DNA from: Actinomadura citrea | Lineage (GTDB): Bacteria; Actinomycetota; Actinomycetes; Streptosporangiales; Streptosporangiaceae | Direction of reading: 5' to 3' | Length of the DNA stretch: 64,000 nucleotides | NCBI RefSeq assembly: GCF_013409045.1 | Contig: NZ_JACCBT010000001.1 | Span: 2,356,001 to 2,420,000 of the forward strand | In this document: piece after piece, positions 1-9,022 of the stretch | Numbering within the stretch: position 1 is the first letter of the stretch | Layout of the letters: each line of letters starts with the position of its first letter | The notes under the pieces: model-generated | The model's input: only the letters and a program-made list of their open reading frames with translations | What the model was told of the DNA's origin: nothing | Databases searched by the model: none | Made by a program: the position numbers and the translations under genes

Positions 1-657
1 GCCCTGGCCGGTCACCAGGTCGCCGGTGATCCAGCCCTCGCCCATCGGGTCGACGAACGGGACGCCGAGCTGCCCGGCGAGGTTCTTCAGCGCGTCCCGG
101 ACGGCGAGCGCGCCGGGCAGCGGCGTCCCCGTCCCCCAGAGCGGGCCCACCACCACCAGGCGGGTACCGGGCCAGCGCTGCCGGGCGCGCTCCAGCAGCA
201 CGTGCGCCGCCGCCGCGACCTGCGGCGGGGGGATCCGCCAGTCGTTGTGGCCGCCGGACACGACCAGCATGTCGGGCGCCGGGCGCCAGCCGAGCTGGCT
301 CTCGAACTGGCCGAGGAACGCGTGCGGGGCGCGGCCCCTCTGGACGTAACCCGTCCCGGACCGGCCGCCGACGACGACCTGCCAGCCGAGCAGCCGCGCG
401 GTCGCGGAGGCGTAGGTCGACTCCGGCTCGACGCCGCGGTCGCCGACCGTGTAGCTGTCGCCGAGGAACATCACCACGGGCGGGGCCTTGCGCGCCCCGT
501 CGTCCTTCGGGCCGTCCGCCGCGGCTTGCTTGCGCACCGAACCCGCGAGCAGGGAACACCCCGCGAGCAGGGAACTTCCGGCGAGCGACAGGACCGCCGC
601 CAGGCTCAGGCACAGCATCCGGGTCGCCGCGCCGCGTCGGGCGCGGCGAGATGTCAT
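1..657 (-). CDS. SGNH/GDSL-type hydrolase lipoprotein (3' end outside window)
   Basis: The frame runs from the ATG at 657-655 off the left edge, so only the first 219 codons are seen. The N terminus has arginines, a hydrophobic stretch and a lipobox (LLAGC), so it is probably a secreted lipoprotein. The following domain has SGNH blocks: FLGDSY (block I nucleophile Ser), a Gly in GGRSGTGY (block II) and GGHND (block III). The catalytic His block would lie beyond the edge. The family includes lipases, esterases and acylhydrolases; the substrate cannot be read here. The signal-peptide region contains a 16-bp in-frame duplication that doubles the lipobox-like SLLAG sequence. Confidence 0.8.
   Translation of the reverse strand, partial: MTSRRARRGAATRMLCLSLAAVLSLAGSSLLAGCSLLAGSVRKQAAADGPKDDGARKAPPVVMFLGDSYTVGDRGVEPESTYASATARLLGWQVVVGGRSGTGYVQRGRAPHAFLGQFESQLGWRPAPDMLVVSGGHNDWRIPPPQVAAAAHVLLERARQRWPGTRLVVVGPLWGTGTPLPGALAVRDALKNLAGQLGVPFVDPMGEGWITGDLVTGQG
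542..575. repeat. 16-bp direct duplication in signal-peptide coding region
   Basis: The 16-mer CCCGCGAGCAGGGAAC occurs at 542-557 and again at 560-575, an 18-bp period (six codons). It produces the doubled SLLAG-C / SLLAG-S sequence of the SGNH lipoprotein, so two neighbouring lipobox-like sites exist and only the first has the cysteine. Confidence 0.8.
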
Positions 658-858
658 GGAATACCACCAATGAAATCGGGGGACGCATCCGCATCTTACT
701 GACCTCGCGCCGCTCCCGCGCGCACTCCGCGACCATGCCGTCACCGTCCTGCGGTCATCTCGTCACCGGCCGCCGCGGCGGCGAATCGCGTCCTTCCCTA
801 CATCCGCCGTTCACCCGGCGGATCGGACCGGGCCACCTGCCGACGGGAGGGTTCCGCG

Positions 859-2019
859 GTGACTCGACGGGAACGGCTGCGCGAACTCGACCTGCTGCGC
901 TTCGCGGCCGCGCTGGCGGTGGTGCTGTACCACTTCACGGGATTCGGCGGCGCCGGGGCGTGGCCCGTCCCCTCGGGGGAGGTCTTCCCCGAGATCGCCC
1001 CGGTCACCCGGTTCGGGTACCTCGGCGTCGACCTGTTCTTCGTCATCAGCGGCTTCGTGATCCTCATGAGCGCGTGGGGGCGCGGCCCGGGGGAGTTCGG
1101 CATCTCCCGGCTCGTCCGGCTGATGCCCGCGTACTGGGTGAGCGTGCTGCTGGGCGCCGCCGTCTACGCGCTGTTCGGGATGGGGCACGGCGTCCCCGGC
1201 CTGGTCGTCCCGAACCTGACGATGCTGCAGGGCGGGCTCGGGCTGCGGAACGTGGACGCGGTCTACTGGACGCTCTGGGTCGAACTGCACTTCTACGTGC
1301 TCGCCGCCGTCCTCGCGGGGATCGGGATCACCTACCGCTCCTGCCTGATCTTCATGGCGGCCTGGATGCTCGGCGGGGTCTTCGCCGACGAGGCCGACAG
1401 CAGGGTGCTCCAGGTCATGCTGGTCCCGACCTGGAGTTGCTACTTCATCGCGGGCATGGCGCTGTACATGATCCACCGGTTCGGCCCGACGCTGCTGCTC
1501 TGGGGGTACGTCGCCGCGTCCTACCTGGTGGCGCTGCGCTGGGGGGCCTGGCGCGCGGAGCACGTGTTCAGGGGTGCGGACGAGACCGTGGTCAGCGCCG
1601 TCATCACGGGCATCTTCGCGGTGATGATCCTCGTCGCGACAGGGCGGCTGAGCCGGCTGCGGCGGCGGGGCCTGACCGTCCTCGGGGCGCTCACCTACCC
1701 CCTCTACCTCGTCCACTCCCAGCTCGCGCTTCCTCTGCTGGACGCGGTGTATCCGGGGCTCGACCGCTGGACGGCGCTGGCGGTGGTCATCGGGGCCTCG
1801 CTGCTGGCCGCCTACGCCGTGCACCGCCTCGTGGAGCGCCCCGGCGCGGCATGGATGAGGGCCCGGCTCACGGCGTCGTTGAAGCCCATGCGACCGCCTG
1901 AGGAGGCGTCCACCCCGATCGCCACGGCCGTCGCCCGTGATCGGGGGCGACGCGGCGGTGCCGACCTGAACGGCGGTGAGCCCCGCGATCGCCCCCCGCT
2001 GGACGCGGCCCACACCTGA
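859..2019 (+). CDS. Acyltransferase-3 family membrane protein (OafA/YrhL type)
   Basis: 386 residues starting at GTG 859, chosen because GGGAGGG lies just upstream at 845-851 and the family's N-terminal motif follows at once: RELDLLRFAAALAVVLYH, with the conserved RxLDxLRxxA pattern and the His in the first helix. Then comes FGYLGVDLFFVISGFV, the second family signature. About ten hydrophobic segments follow, ending near residue 335, with a 50-residue polar, Arg/Pro-rich tail. Such enzymes O-acylate sugars, lipids or antibiotics at the membrane using acyl-CoA. No sugar or antibiotic gene lies next to it, so the acceptor is unknown. Confidence 0.9.
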   Translation: MTRRERLRELDLLRFAAALAVVLYHFTGFGGAGAWPVPSGEVFPEIAPVTRFGYLGVDLFFVISGFVILMSAWGRGPGEFGISRLVRLMPAYWVSVLLGAAVYALFGMGHGVPGLVVPNLTMLQGGLGLRNVDAVYWTLWVELHFYVLAAVLAGIGITYRSCLIFMAAWMLGGVFADEADSRVLQVMLVPTWSCYFIAGMALYMIHRFGPTLLLWGYVAASYLVALRWGAWRAEHVFRGADETVVSAVITGIFAVMILVATGRLSRLRRRGLTVLGALTYPLYLVHSQLALPLLDAVYPGLDRWTALAVVIGASLLAAYAVHRLVERPGAAWMRARLTASLKPMRPPEEASTPIATAVARDRGRRGGADLNGGEPRDRPPLDAAHT

Positions 2020-2090
2020 CCGCGCTCACCCACCGCTGTTTCGGACGGCTCTGTGACACATTCGAGGCTGTCCGCGCTGAGTGGGTAGGT

Positions 2091-2125
2091 GCGTCCGGCC
2101 GTTGCGAGCGGGCACGACCGGACGC
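2091..2125. terminator. Hairpin between convergent genes
   Basis: Arms GCGTCCGG (2091-2098) and CCGGACGC (2118-2125) pair perfectly around a 19-nt loop. It lies between the convergent ends of the acyltransferase and the cysteine dioxygenase gene. There is no T run, as is usual in high-GC actinomycetes. Confidence 0.45.
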
Positions 2126-2134
2126 GCCGCCTCT

Positions 2135-2165
2135 GGCGGGTCCGCCTCCCCCGGGCGGGCCCGCC
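2135..2165. terminator. Second hairpin, just after the cysteine dioxygenase stop
   Basis: Arms GGCGGGTCCG (2135-2144) and CGGGCCCGCC (2156-2165) pair with one G-T type mismatch around an 11-nt loop. Its position immediately past the end of the minus-strand dioxygenase gene fits a terminator for that gene. Confidence 0.5.
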
Positions 2166-2173
2166 GGGGCACC

Positions 2174-2698
2174 TCAGGCCGGCTCGTCCGGTGACTGGAG
2201 TTCCTCGGTGTAGCTGACCGGCGTCCGGCGCATCACGCCGGACTCGTCGACGGAGTACTGGCCGAGCCGCCACAGCGGCGGCGAGTAGGCGTGGATCGAG
2301 ACGCTGGCGTCCTCCACCCCCGTGAGCCGGTGGATGTGCTCGGGGCCGAAGCAGAAGGACGCGCCCTCCCGCATGACGGTCCGCAGGGGTTCGCCGCCCA
2401 TGCGCGGGTTGTTCTCCTCGATGGCGCCGGCGACGACGCGGACGGCTCCCGAGGAGATGTCGTGGTCGTGCCAGCCGGTGTCGTTGTCCGGCGTCCAGCA
2501 CAGCAGCCAGACGTCGACGTGCTCGTCCCTGTGCAGGGAGACGTAGTGGCGGCGCCCCTCGGGGAACGCGACCTGCGGCCGCCACAGGCCGGGCCGCTCG
2601 GCCAGGTCGTCGACCAGTTCCCGCAGTTCCCGCTTGTCGAGGGCGCGGCCGGGCAGGCGCTCCAGGCCGCTGGGACGGGGCAGGACCTCGGAAGACAC
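2174..2698 (-). CDS. Cysteine dioxygenase family protein (cupin)
   Basis: 174 residues, ATG start. It fits the type I cysteine dioxygenase family in size and motifs: WHDHD supplies two of the iron-binding histidines and FGPEHIHRL the third. The fold is a small cupin that oxidises cysteine to cysteine sulfinate with O2 and Fe(II). Some bacterial members act on 3-mercaptopropionate or related thiols, which cannot be excluded. It is divergent from a LacI-type regulator, with three operator-like repeats in the gap, so transcription is probably controlled by that regulator. It lies one gene away from a lyase/quaternary-amine uptake locus, a possible sulfur-metabolism link. Confidence 0.9.
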   Translation of the reverse strand: MSSEVLPRPSGLERLPGRALDKRELRELVDDLAERPGLWRPQVAFPEGRRHYVSLHRDEHVDVWLLCWTPDNDTGWHDHDISSGAVRVVAGAIEENNPRMGGEPLRTVMREGASFCFGPEHIHRLTGVEDASVSIHAYSPPLWRLGQYSVDESGVMRRTPVSYTEELQSPDEPA

Positions 2699-2779
2699 GG
2701 GGTTCGCTCCTTTCCAAAACTGTCGGTGGTGCGGTCCGATACGCCCGCGACCCGGCGCGAACCGCCAGGTCGAAGCTTC

Positions 2780-2820
2780 TGAACCGCATCAGTTAACCGT
2801 TTCAGTGAACCGCTTCAGTG
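2780..2820. promoter_or_regulatory. Three tandem 13-bp LacI-type operator repeats
   Basis: Three head-to-tail copies occur with an exact 13-bp period: AACCGCATCAGTT (2782-2794), AACCGTTTCAGTG (2795-2807) and AACCGCTTCAGTG (2808-2820). Read with flanking bases they give dyads of the LacI-family form around a central CG: TGAACCGCATCA (2780-2791), TTAACCGTTTCA (2793-2804) and TGAACCGCTTCA (2806-2817). They sit between cysteine dioxygenase and the LacI-type gene, so one regulator may control both. Confidence 0.7.
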
Positions 2821-2866
2821 ACGATTTCGTCAAGGGCTGCTGCCGTGCTCTGTCGGTGGCGGCCTC

Positions 2867-2882
2867 TACGCTTGGAGGGGTG
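2867..2882 (+). promoter_or_regulatory. Candidate -10 box and leaderless start of the LacI-type gene
   Basis: TACGCT at 2867-2872 fits the TANNNT -10 pattern and ends 7 nt before GTG 2880. The only purine-rich run (GGAGGGG) touches the start codon, too close for a normal ribosome binding site, so transcription probably begins at or next to the start codon. Confidence 0.5.
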
Positions 2883-3890
2883 TCGGAAAAGCGCAAGCGC
2901 GCGACCATCCGGGAAGTGGCGCAGGCGACGGGGCTGTCGCCGGCGGCCGTCTCCTACGCGCTGCGCGGCATACAGACCTCCGAGGAGACGCAGGAGCGCG
3001 TCCGCGCCGCGGCGCGCGAGCTCGGCTACGAGGCCCACCCGATCGCGCGTGCGCTGGCGAGCGGGCGCACCGACCAGGTCGGCCTGCTGTGCGGCTCGCT
3101 GGAGGACTACTGGCAGCAGTCCCTCGCGGTCGGCATCGGGCGGGCGCTGCTCGCCCGCGGCCGCTACGCCCTGATCGTGGACGCCGGCGGCGACCCCGAG
3201 CGCGAGCTGGCCCTCGCCCGGCGGCTGCGCGACCAGCGGGTGGACGGCCTGATCGTCCAGCCGCTCGACCCGTCCGCCGCGCTGTGGTCGGAGCTGGCGG
3301 CCGCGGTCCCCGTCGTGTCCATCGGCGACGCCCTGCACGGCGGCCAGGCGCAGGGCGAGGTCGTCTTCGACAACCGGCGGGGCGTGACGCTCGCGCTGGA
3401 GCACCTGCGTGCGCTCGGGCACGAGCGCGTCACCGTGTTCACCCCCACCCTCGACAGCACCCCGGACCGTCCGGCCGACGTGTACGTCAACGCCGAGGCC
3501 GAGCGGCTCGGCCTGTGCGTGGACGTCGTGGTCGTGCCGCAGTCCCTCGCCGAGTCCACCGAGGTCGCGCTGCGGGTGCTCGGCGGCCCGAGGCGCCCCT
3601 CGGCCGTCTTCTGCTTCGCCGACTCCATCGCCTACGGCGTCTACGCCGCCACCCGCGAGCTGGGCCTGGGCGTCCCCGGCGACGTGGCCGTCTGCGGCTA
3701 CGACAACCATCCGATGTCGGCGCTGCTGTCCCCGCCGCTCACCAGCGTCGAGTGGGACATCGACGGCATCGTCCACTCCGCCGTCCGGCTGGTGGTGGAC
3801 GTCATCGACGGCAAGCCGCGCAAGCGCCGCGTCGTCCGCGAGCCGTCACTGCGCGTCCGCGCCTCGACCGGCGAGACCGCGGCGCGCTGA
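2880..3890 (+). CDS. LacI family transcriptional regulator
   Basis: 336 residues from GTG 2880, chosen because the LacI-type helix-turn-helix begins about six residues in (TIREVAQATGLSPAAVSYALRG), followed by the hinge helix (GYEAHPIARALASGR) and a periplasmic-binding-like effector domain. The C-terminal half keeps VFCFADSIAYGVY and GDVAVCGYDNH, typical of the sugar-binding-fold dimerisation domain. The effector is unknown. It is divergent from cysteine dioxygenase with three operator-like repeats between, so autoregulation and control of the dioxygenase are likely. It ends 3 bp before the convergent lyase gene. Confidence 0.92.
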   Translation: MSEKRKRATIREVAQATGLSPAAVSYALRGIQTSEETQERVRAAARELGYEAHPIARALASGRTDQVGLLCGSLEDYWQQSLAVGIGRALLARGRYALIVDAGGDPERELALARRLRDQRVDGLIVQPLDPSAALWSELAAAVPVVSIGDALHGGQAQGEVVFDNRRGVTLALEHLRALGHERVTVFTPTLDSTPDRPADVYVNAEAERLGLCVDVVVVPQSLAESTEVALRVLGGPRRPSAVFCFADSIAYGVYAATRELGLGVPGDVAVCGYDNHPMSALLSPPLTSVEWDIDGIVHSAVRLVVDVIDGKPRKRRVVREPSLRVRASTGETAAR

Positions 3891-3893
3891 GGG

Positions 3894-5357
3894 TCAGGGG
3901 TGGAGCCGGGCCAGGTGCGGCAGGAGGTCCGCGGCGGCGGCGATGTCGGCGTCCAGCGGCCGGTCCTCGATCCGCGGGTCGAGGACGGCGCCCGCCATGT
4001 CCGACGCCGAGCGCAGCGGGCCGCCGGAGGGCGCCCGCCCCTGCATCCGCAGCGCGCGGACGGCGGCCACCAGCTCGCAGCCGAGCCCGAGCCGGTAGGC
4101 GGCGACCGCGTCGGTGGTCGCGCGCGCCGACTGCGTCGAGAAGCCGGCGTGCTCCTCGACGCCGCGCGACAGCACCGCGCTGCCGAGCGCCGCGGGGGTG
4201 GCGAGGCGCCGGACGTCGGCCAGGCACGAGTGGGCCACGTACTCCAGGATCATGATCCCGGACGAGGCCTCCGTCTCGCCCTGGAAAGGGTAGAGGCCGG
4301 TGAACGACGGCTCGGCGAGCGTGCCGAGGCGGGCGGCGGCCAGCGCCATCGTCTGGAACAGGGCGGCGCGGGCCGCGTCCAGAGCGAGCCCGACATAGGC
4401 GGTGTGGAAGTTGCCGTTGTGCCATACCGTCCGCCCGGGGACGTCCACCAGCGGGTTCTCGGAGGCGGCGTTGATCTCCCGCGTGACGACCTCCTCGGCG
4501 TAGCCGGCCGCCTCCAGCGCGGGGCCGTGCACCTGCGGGAACGCCCGGTAGCCGTACGGGTCCTGGATGCGCATCGGCGCCGGCCGGTCGAAGGCGAGCA
4601 GCGCGCGCATCGCCGTCGCGGCCTGCCGCTGGCCCGGATGCGGGCACGCGTCCTGCACCGGCTGCGCGAACGGCTCCTCCGAGCCCCGGACGGCGAAGTG
4701 CGACAGCGCCGCCACGACCGTCGAGGCGCGCAGCGCCTCCCGCAGGTCGGCGACCGCGAGCGCCGCCTCGCCGAGCGTGGCGGCGTTGGAGCTGATGAAC
4801 GCCAGCGCGTCGGCCGAGCGGAGCCGGTAGCCGGGGCCGCGCTCCTGCCCGCCGTCCGGGCCCGGCAGCCACGGCCGCTCGCCGAGCAGGCACAGCGCGG
4901 TCGACGCCAGCGCCGTCAGGTCGCCGGTGCCGATGGCCCCGTAGACCGGCACCGGGGGGAGCAGGCCCAGGTTGAGCACGTCCGCCAGGGCCTGCAGCAC
5001 GCCGGGCTCCACGCCCGAGCCGCCCGCGGCGATCTGGTTCAGCCGGACGGCCAGCATCGCCCGGACGATCTCCGGGGCGACCAGCGGCCCGGCCCCGGCC
5101 GCGTGGCTGCGCAGCAGCCGCAGCCCGTGGGCGTCGGCGTCCTCCCACTCGACGTCCACGACGCGGTTGGCGCCCACCCCCGTCGTCCGCCCGTACACCG
5201 GCTGCGCCTCGGTGACCTCGCGGACGACCCGCCAGGCGTCGCGCGCACGCCGCACGCCGGCCGCGGCTATGGCGACCGTCACATCCTCACGGGCCGCGCG
5301 CGCCACCTGAGCGCATGTGAGCAAAGTCCCGTCGATAACGATTCGGCTGTTCTCCAC
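3894..5357 (-). CDS. Aromatic amino acid lyase (HAL/PAL fold) homologue with atypical MIO triad
   Basis: 487 residues, GTG start at 5357. It is clearly a histidine ammonia-lyase-fold protein: PVYGRTTGVGA (Tyr 55, the active-site Tyr loop), the RSHAAGAG motif, NAASENPLV and GNFHTAY, and VEEH in place of the QEDH glutamate motif. The MIO-forming Ala-Ser-Gly triad is replaced by Gly-Thr-Gly at residues 143-145 (AIGTGDLTALA), and the SERR motif reads AAAR. A conventional MIO prosthetic group is therefore unlikely, so this is not simply a second HutH; the window has a normal hutH at 15829. It is divergent from an OpuC-type quaternary-amine importer. Ergothionase-like elimination of trimethylamine is a plausible alternative role. 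Family certain, function inferred. Confidence 0.85.
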   Translation of the reverse strand: MENSRIVIDGTLLTCAQVARAAREDVTVAIAAAGVRRARDAWRVVREVTEAQPVYGRTTGVGANRVVDVEWEDADAHGLRLLRSHAAGAGPLVAPEIVRAMLAVRLNQIAAGGSGVEPGVLQALADVLNLGLLPPVPVYGAIGTGDLTALASTALCLLGERPWLPGPDGGQERGPGYRLRSADALAFISSNAATLGEAALAVADLREALRASTVVAALSHFAVRGSEEPFAQPVQDACPHPGQRQAATAMRALLAFDRPAPMRIQDPYGYRAFPQVHGPALEAAGYAEEVVTREINAASENPLVDVPGRTVWHNGNFHTAYVGLALDAARAALFQTMALAAARLGTLAEPSFTGLYPFQGETEASSGIMILEYVAHSCLADVRRLATPAALGSAVLSRGVEEHAGFSTQSARATTDAVAAYRLGLGCELVAAVRALRMQGRAPSGGPLRSASDMAGAVLDPRIEDRPLDADIAAAADLLPHLARLHP

Positions 5358-5363
5358 GCCGAC

Positions 5364-5369
5364 ACGCTA
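5364..5369 (-). promoter_or_regulatory. Candidate -10 box for the lyase homologue
   Basis: On the minus strand TAGCGT (5369-5364) ends 6 nt before the GTG at 5357. There is no ribosome binding site, which suggests a leaderless transcript. The 162-bp divergent gap to the importer operon also holds the 8-bp palindrome TACCGGTA. Confidence 0.4.
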
Positions 5370-5519
5370 CTTTCCCTGCATTACCGGTAGATATGCTTTC
5401 GTGCTCGACGTTCCGGACATGCCGGGACACTGAGATGACGGTACCCATTGGTTACGGTTGGTTCGTAGTCGGAATTCGATCATCGGCGTCATGCGGGACG
5501 CCGGCGAGGACGTGATTCG

Positions 5520-6685
<1,166 letters not shown>

Positions 6686-6686
<1 letters not shown>

Positions 6687-7333
6687 TGGACATCGACTGG
6701 GGCTGGATCGGCGAGCACACCGACACGCTGACCGAGCACGCCCTCATCCACCTGCGGCTCGCGCTGCTGCCGGTGCTGTTCGGCCTGATCATCTCGCTGC
6801 CGGTCGGCATGCTGTGCCGCCGCTGGGGCTGGCTCTATCCGCCGGCGCTGACGGTCTCGAACATCTTCTACGCGATCCCCTCGCTCGCGCTGTTCATGGT
6901 CTTCATCCAGTACACCGGCCTGACCGCCGCCACGGTCATGATCCCGCTGACCCTGTACAGCCTGTCGGTGCTCGTCCCGAACGTGGTGGACGGGCTGGCG
7001 TCGGTGTCCGATCCCGTCCGGCAGGCGGCCACCGCGATGGGCTTCGGCCCGCTGCGGCGCCTGCTCCAGGTGGAGCTGCCGATCGCCGTGCCCATCGTCA
7101 TCGCCGGGACGCGCGTCGCCGCCGTCTCCTCCATCAGCCTCGTCGCGGTCGGCCAGCTGATCGGCCAGGGCGGCCTCGGCTACGACATCATCCGCGGCTA
7201 CCAGCTGCAGTTCCAGACGCAGATCGTGGCCGCCACCGTCCTGATCGTCCTGCTGGCCCTGGTCACCGACGCGATCCTGGTCACCGTCCAACGCCTGCTC
7301 ACCCCGTGGGCCCGAGCCCGGATGACCTCATGA
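6686..7333 (+). CDS. OpuC-type ABC transporter permease 1
   Basis: 215 residues with about five or six hydrophobic segments and the permease coupling loop (VRQAATAMGFGPLRRLLQVELPIAVPIVIAG, an EAA-type motif). It is a BPD-type inner-membrane permease of the OpuCB/YehW class. The ATG at 6686 shares one base with the upstream TGA, and its own TGA overlaps the next ATG (ATGA at 7330-7333). Tight overlaps on both sides imply translational coupling and a heteromeric channel with the second permease. Confidence 0.93.
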
Positions 7334-8016
7334 ACGAGCTGTGGAACCAGATCGACCTGTTCTGGACGTGGCTGACCACGTCCTCGCAGTGGCACGGCGG
7401 CGACGGCATCCCGCACCGCCTGCTCCAGCACGTCTACTACAGCGGCGTGGCGCTGGTGTGCGCCGCGGTCATCGGACTCGCGCTCGGCCTGCTCGTCGGG
7501 CACACCGGCCGGGGCGGATTCCTCGCGATCAGCCTGGCGAACGTCGCCCGCGCCGTCCCCACCTTCGGCCTGGTGCTGATCGTGGTCGTGATCGAGTACA
7601 GCATCACGCCGGTGCTGGTCGCGCTCGTCGCCCTCGCCGTCCCGCCGATCCTGGTCAACACCTTCGAGGGCATCCGCGGCGTCGACGCCGACGCCAAGGA
7701 CGCGGCCAGCGGCATGGGCATGACCGGCTGGGGCGTACTGTGGCGGGTCGAACTGCCGATGGCGCTGCCCCTCATCCTGCTGGGGCTGCGCACCTCCGCG
7801 ATCCAGGTCGTCGCCACCGCCACCATCGCCGCCTACCCCGGCTTCGGCGGCCTCGGCCGCTACATCATCGACGGCCTGGCCCGCAACGACTACCAGCTCG
7901 TCGTCGGGGGCACCGTCCTGGTGGTGCTGCTCGCGCTGATCGTCCAGGCTGCCTTCGCGGCACTGCGCCGCCTCCTCGTCTCACCGGGCCTGCTCGGCTC
8001 CGCCCGATCCTCCTGA
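7330..8016 (+). CDS. OpuC-type ABC transporter permease 2
   Basis: 228 residues, beginning with a polar N terminus (MNELWNQIDLFWTWL) and then about five hydrophobic helices. The coupling loop is DAKDAASGMGMTGWGVLWRVELPMALPLILLG, matching the EAA loop of quaternary-amine permeases. The ATG overlaps the preceding stop by four bases. Together with permease 1 it should form the transmembrane pore of this importer. Confidence 0.93.
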   Translation: MNELWNQIDLFWTWLTTSSQWHGGDGIPHRLLQHVYYSGVALVCAAVIGLALGLLVGHTGRGGFLAISLANVARAVPTFGLVLIVVVIEYSITPVLVALVALAVPPILVNTFEGIRGVDADAKDAASGMGMTGWGVLWRVELPMALPLILLGLRTSAIQVVATATIAAYPGFGGLGRYIIDGLARNDYQLVVGGTVLVVLLALIVQAAFAALRRLLVSPGLLGSARSS

Positions 8017-8034
8017 CACCGAAGGAAGAGCACC

Positions 8035-8958
8035 ATGAACAAACTCATCAGGGGCGCGGTCGTCGGCCTCGTGGCCGCCCTGTCGCTGTCCGCCTGCGGC
8101 AGCGGTGACTCCGGAGACGACGACAACCCGCTCTCCGGAGGCGGCGGGAACGGCACCGTCACCGTCGGCGGCGCGAACTTCCCCGAGAGCAACCTGCTCG
8201 GCGAGCTGTACGCGCAGGCGCTGGAGGCCAAGGGCGTCAAGGTCACCCGCAAGTTCAACATCGGCGCCCGCGAGATCTACTACGACCAGGTCGTCAAGGG
8301 CGGCATCAGCGTGATGCCCGAGTACAACGGCGCCCTGCTCACCACCTCGGTCGACAAGACCAGCACGGCCGCCACCACCGAGGAGATCAACGCCGCGCTC
8401 AAGGCCAAGCTGCCCGCCGGCGTGGAGATCCTCGACTCCGCGAAGGCCGAGGACAAGGACTCCGTCACCGTCAACCCGCAGACGGCCGCCAAGTACAGCC
8501 TGAAGTCCATCGCCGACCTCAAGCCGGTCGCCAAGGACCTCGTCATCGCCGGGCCCTCGGAGTTCAAGACCCGCCAGCAGGGCCTCGTCGGCCTCAAGAA
8601 GGTCTACGGCCTGGACTTCAAGAAGTTCCAGCCGTTCGACGCCGGCGCCCAGGCGACCCTGGTGAAGCTGCTCACCGAGAACAAGATCCAGGCCGCCGAC
8701 CTGTTCACCACCGACCCGACGATCCAGCAGAACAAGCTCGTCGTCCTGGAGGACCCGGAGAACGTCTTCTCCGCCCAGAACGTCACGCCGCTGGTGAACA
8801 AGTCCGCGGTGGACGACAAGGCCAGGGCGGCGCTGAACGGCGTCTCCGCCAAGCTCACCACCCAGGACCTCCTGGACATGATGAAGCGCGTCGCCATCGA
8901 CAAGGACGACCAGGAGAAGGTCGCCGAGGAGTGGCTGAAGAAGTCCGGCCTCGCCTGA
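8035..8958 (+). CDS. OpuC-type substrate-binding lipoprotein
   Basis: 307 residues with a signal peptide and lipobox (LSLSAC, lipid anchor at Cys 21) followed by a Ser/Asp/Gly-rich linker. The mature domain belongs to the OpuAC/OpuCC family: VTVGGANFPESNLLGELYAQAL at the start and VMPEYNGALLT, where classical betaine/choline binders usually read EYTGT. That pocket difference leaves the ligand open (betaine, choline, carnitine, ergothioneine, histidine-type betaines). It lies 18 bp after the second permease, with GAAGGAAGAG as ribosome binding site, and a long hairpin follows. Confidence 0.92.
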   Translation: MNKLIRGAVVGLVAALSLSACGSGDSGDDDNPLSGGGGNGTVTVGGANFPESNLLGELYAQALEAKGVKVTRKFNIGAREIYYDQVVKGGISVMPEYNGALLTTSVDKTSTAATTEEINAALKAKLPAGVEILDSAKAEDKDSVTVNPQTAAKYSLKSIADLKPVAKDLVIAGPSEFKTRQQGLVGLKKVYGLDFKKFQPFDAGAQATLVKLLTENKIQAADLFTTDPTIQQNKLVVLEDPENVFSAQNVTPLVNKSAVDDKARAALNGVSAKLTTQDLLDMMKRVAIDKDDQEKVAEEWLKKSGLA

Positions 8959-8976
8959 CCCCTCGCACACCGCCGA

Positions 8977-9004
8977 CGGCCGGGCCCCGCGCGGGGCCCG
9001 GCCG
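8977..9004 (+). terminator. Terminator of the OpuC-type operon
   Basis: A perfect 28-bp palindrome (14-bp arms starting CGGCCGGG) begins 18 bp after the binding-protein stop. It is also just past the end of the convergent phosphatase-family gene, so it may serve both strands. Confidence 0.8.
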
Positions 9005-9022
9005 TTCGCCGTCCCGGCGGGG

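Noticed and set aside
3894..5357. Simple annotation as a second hutH paralogue
   Set aside because: The MIO triad and SERR motif are altered, and it is not linked to other hut genes.
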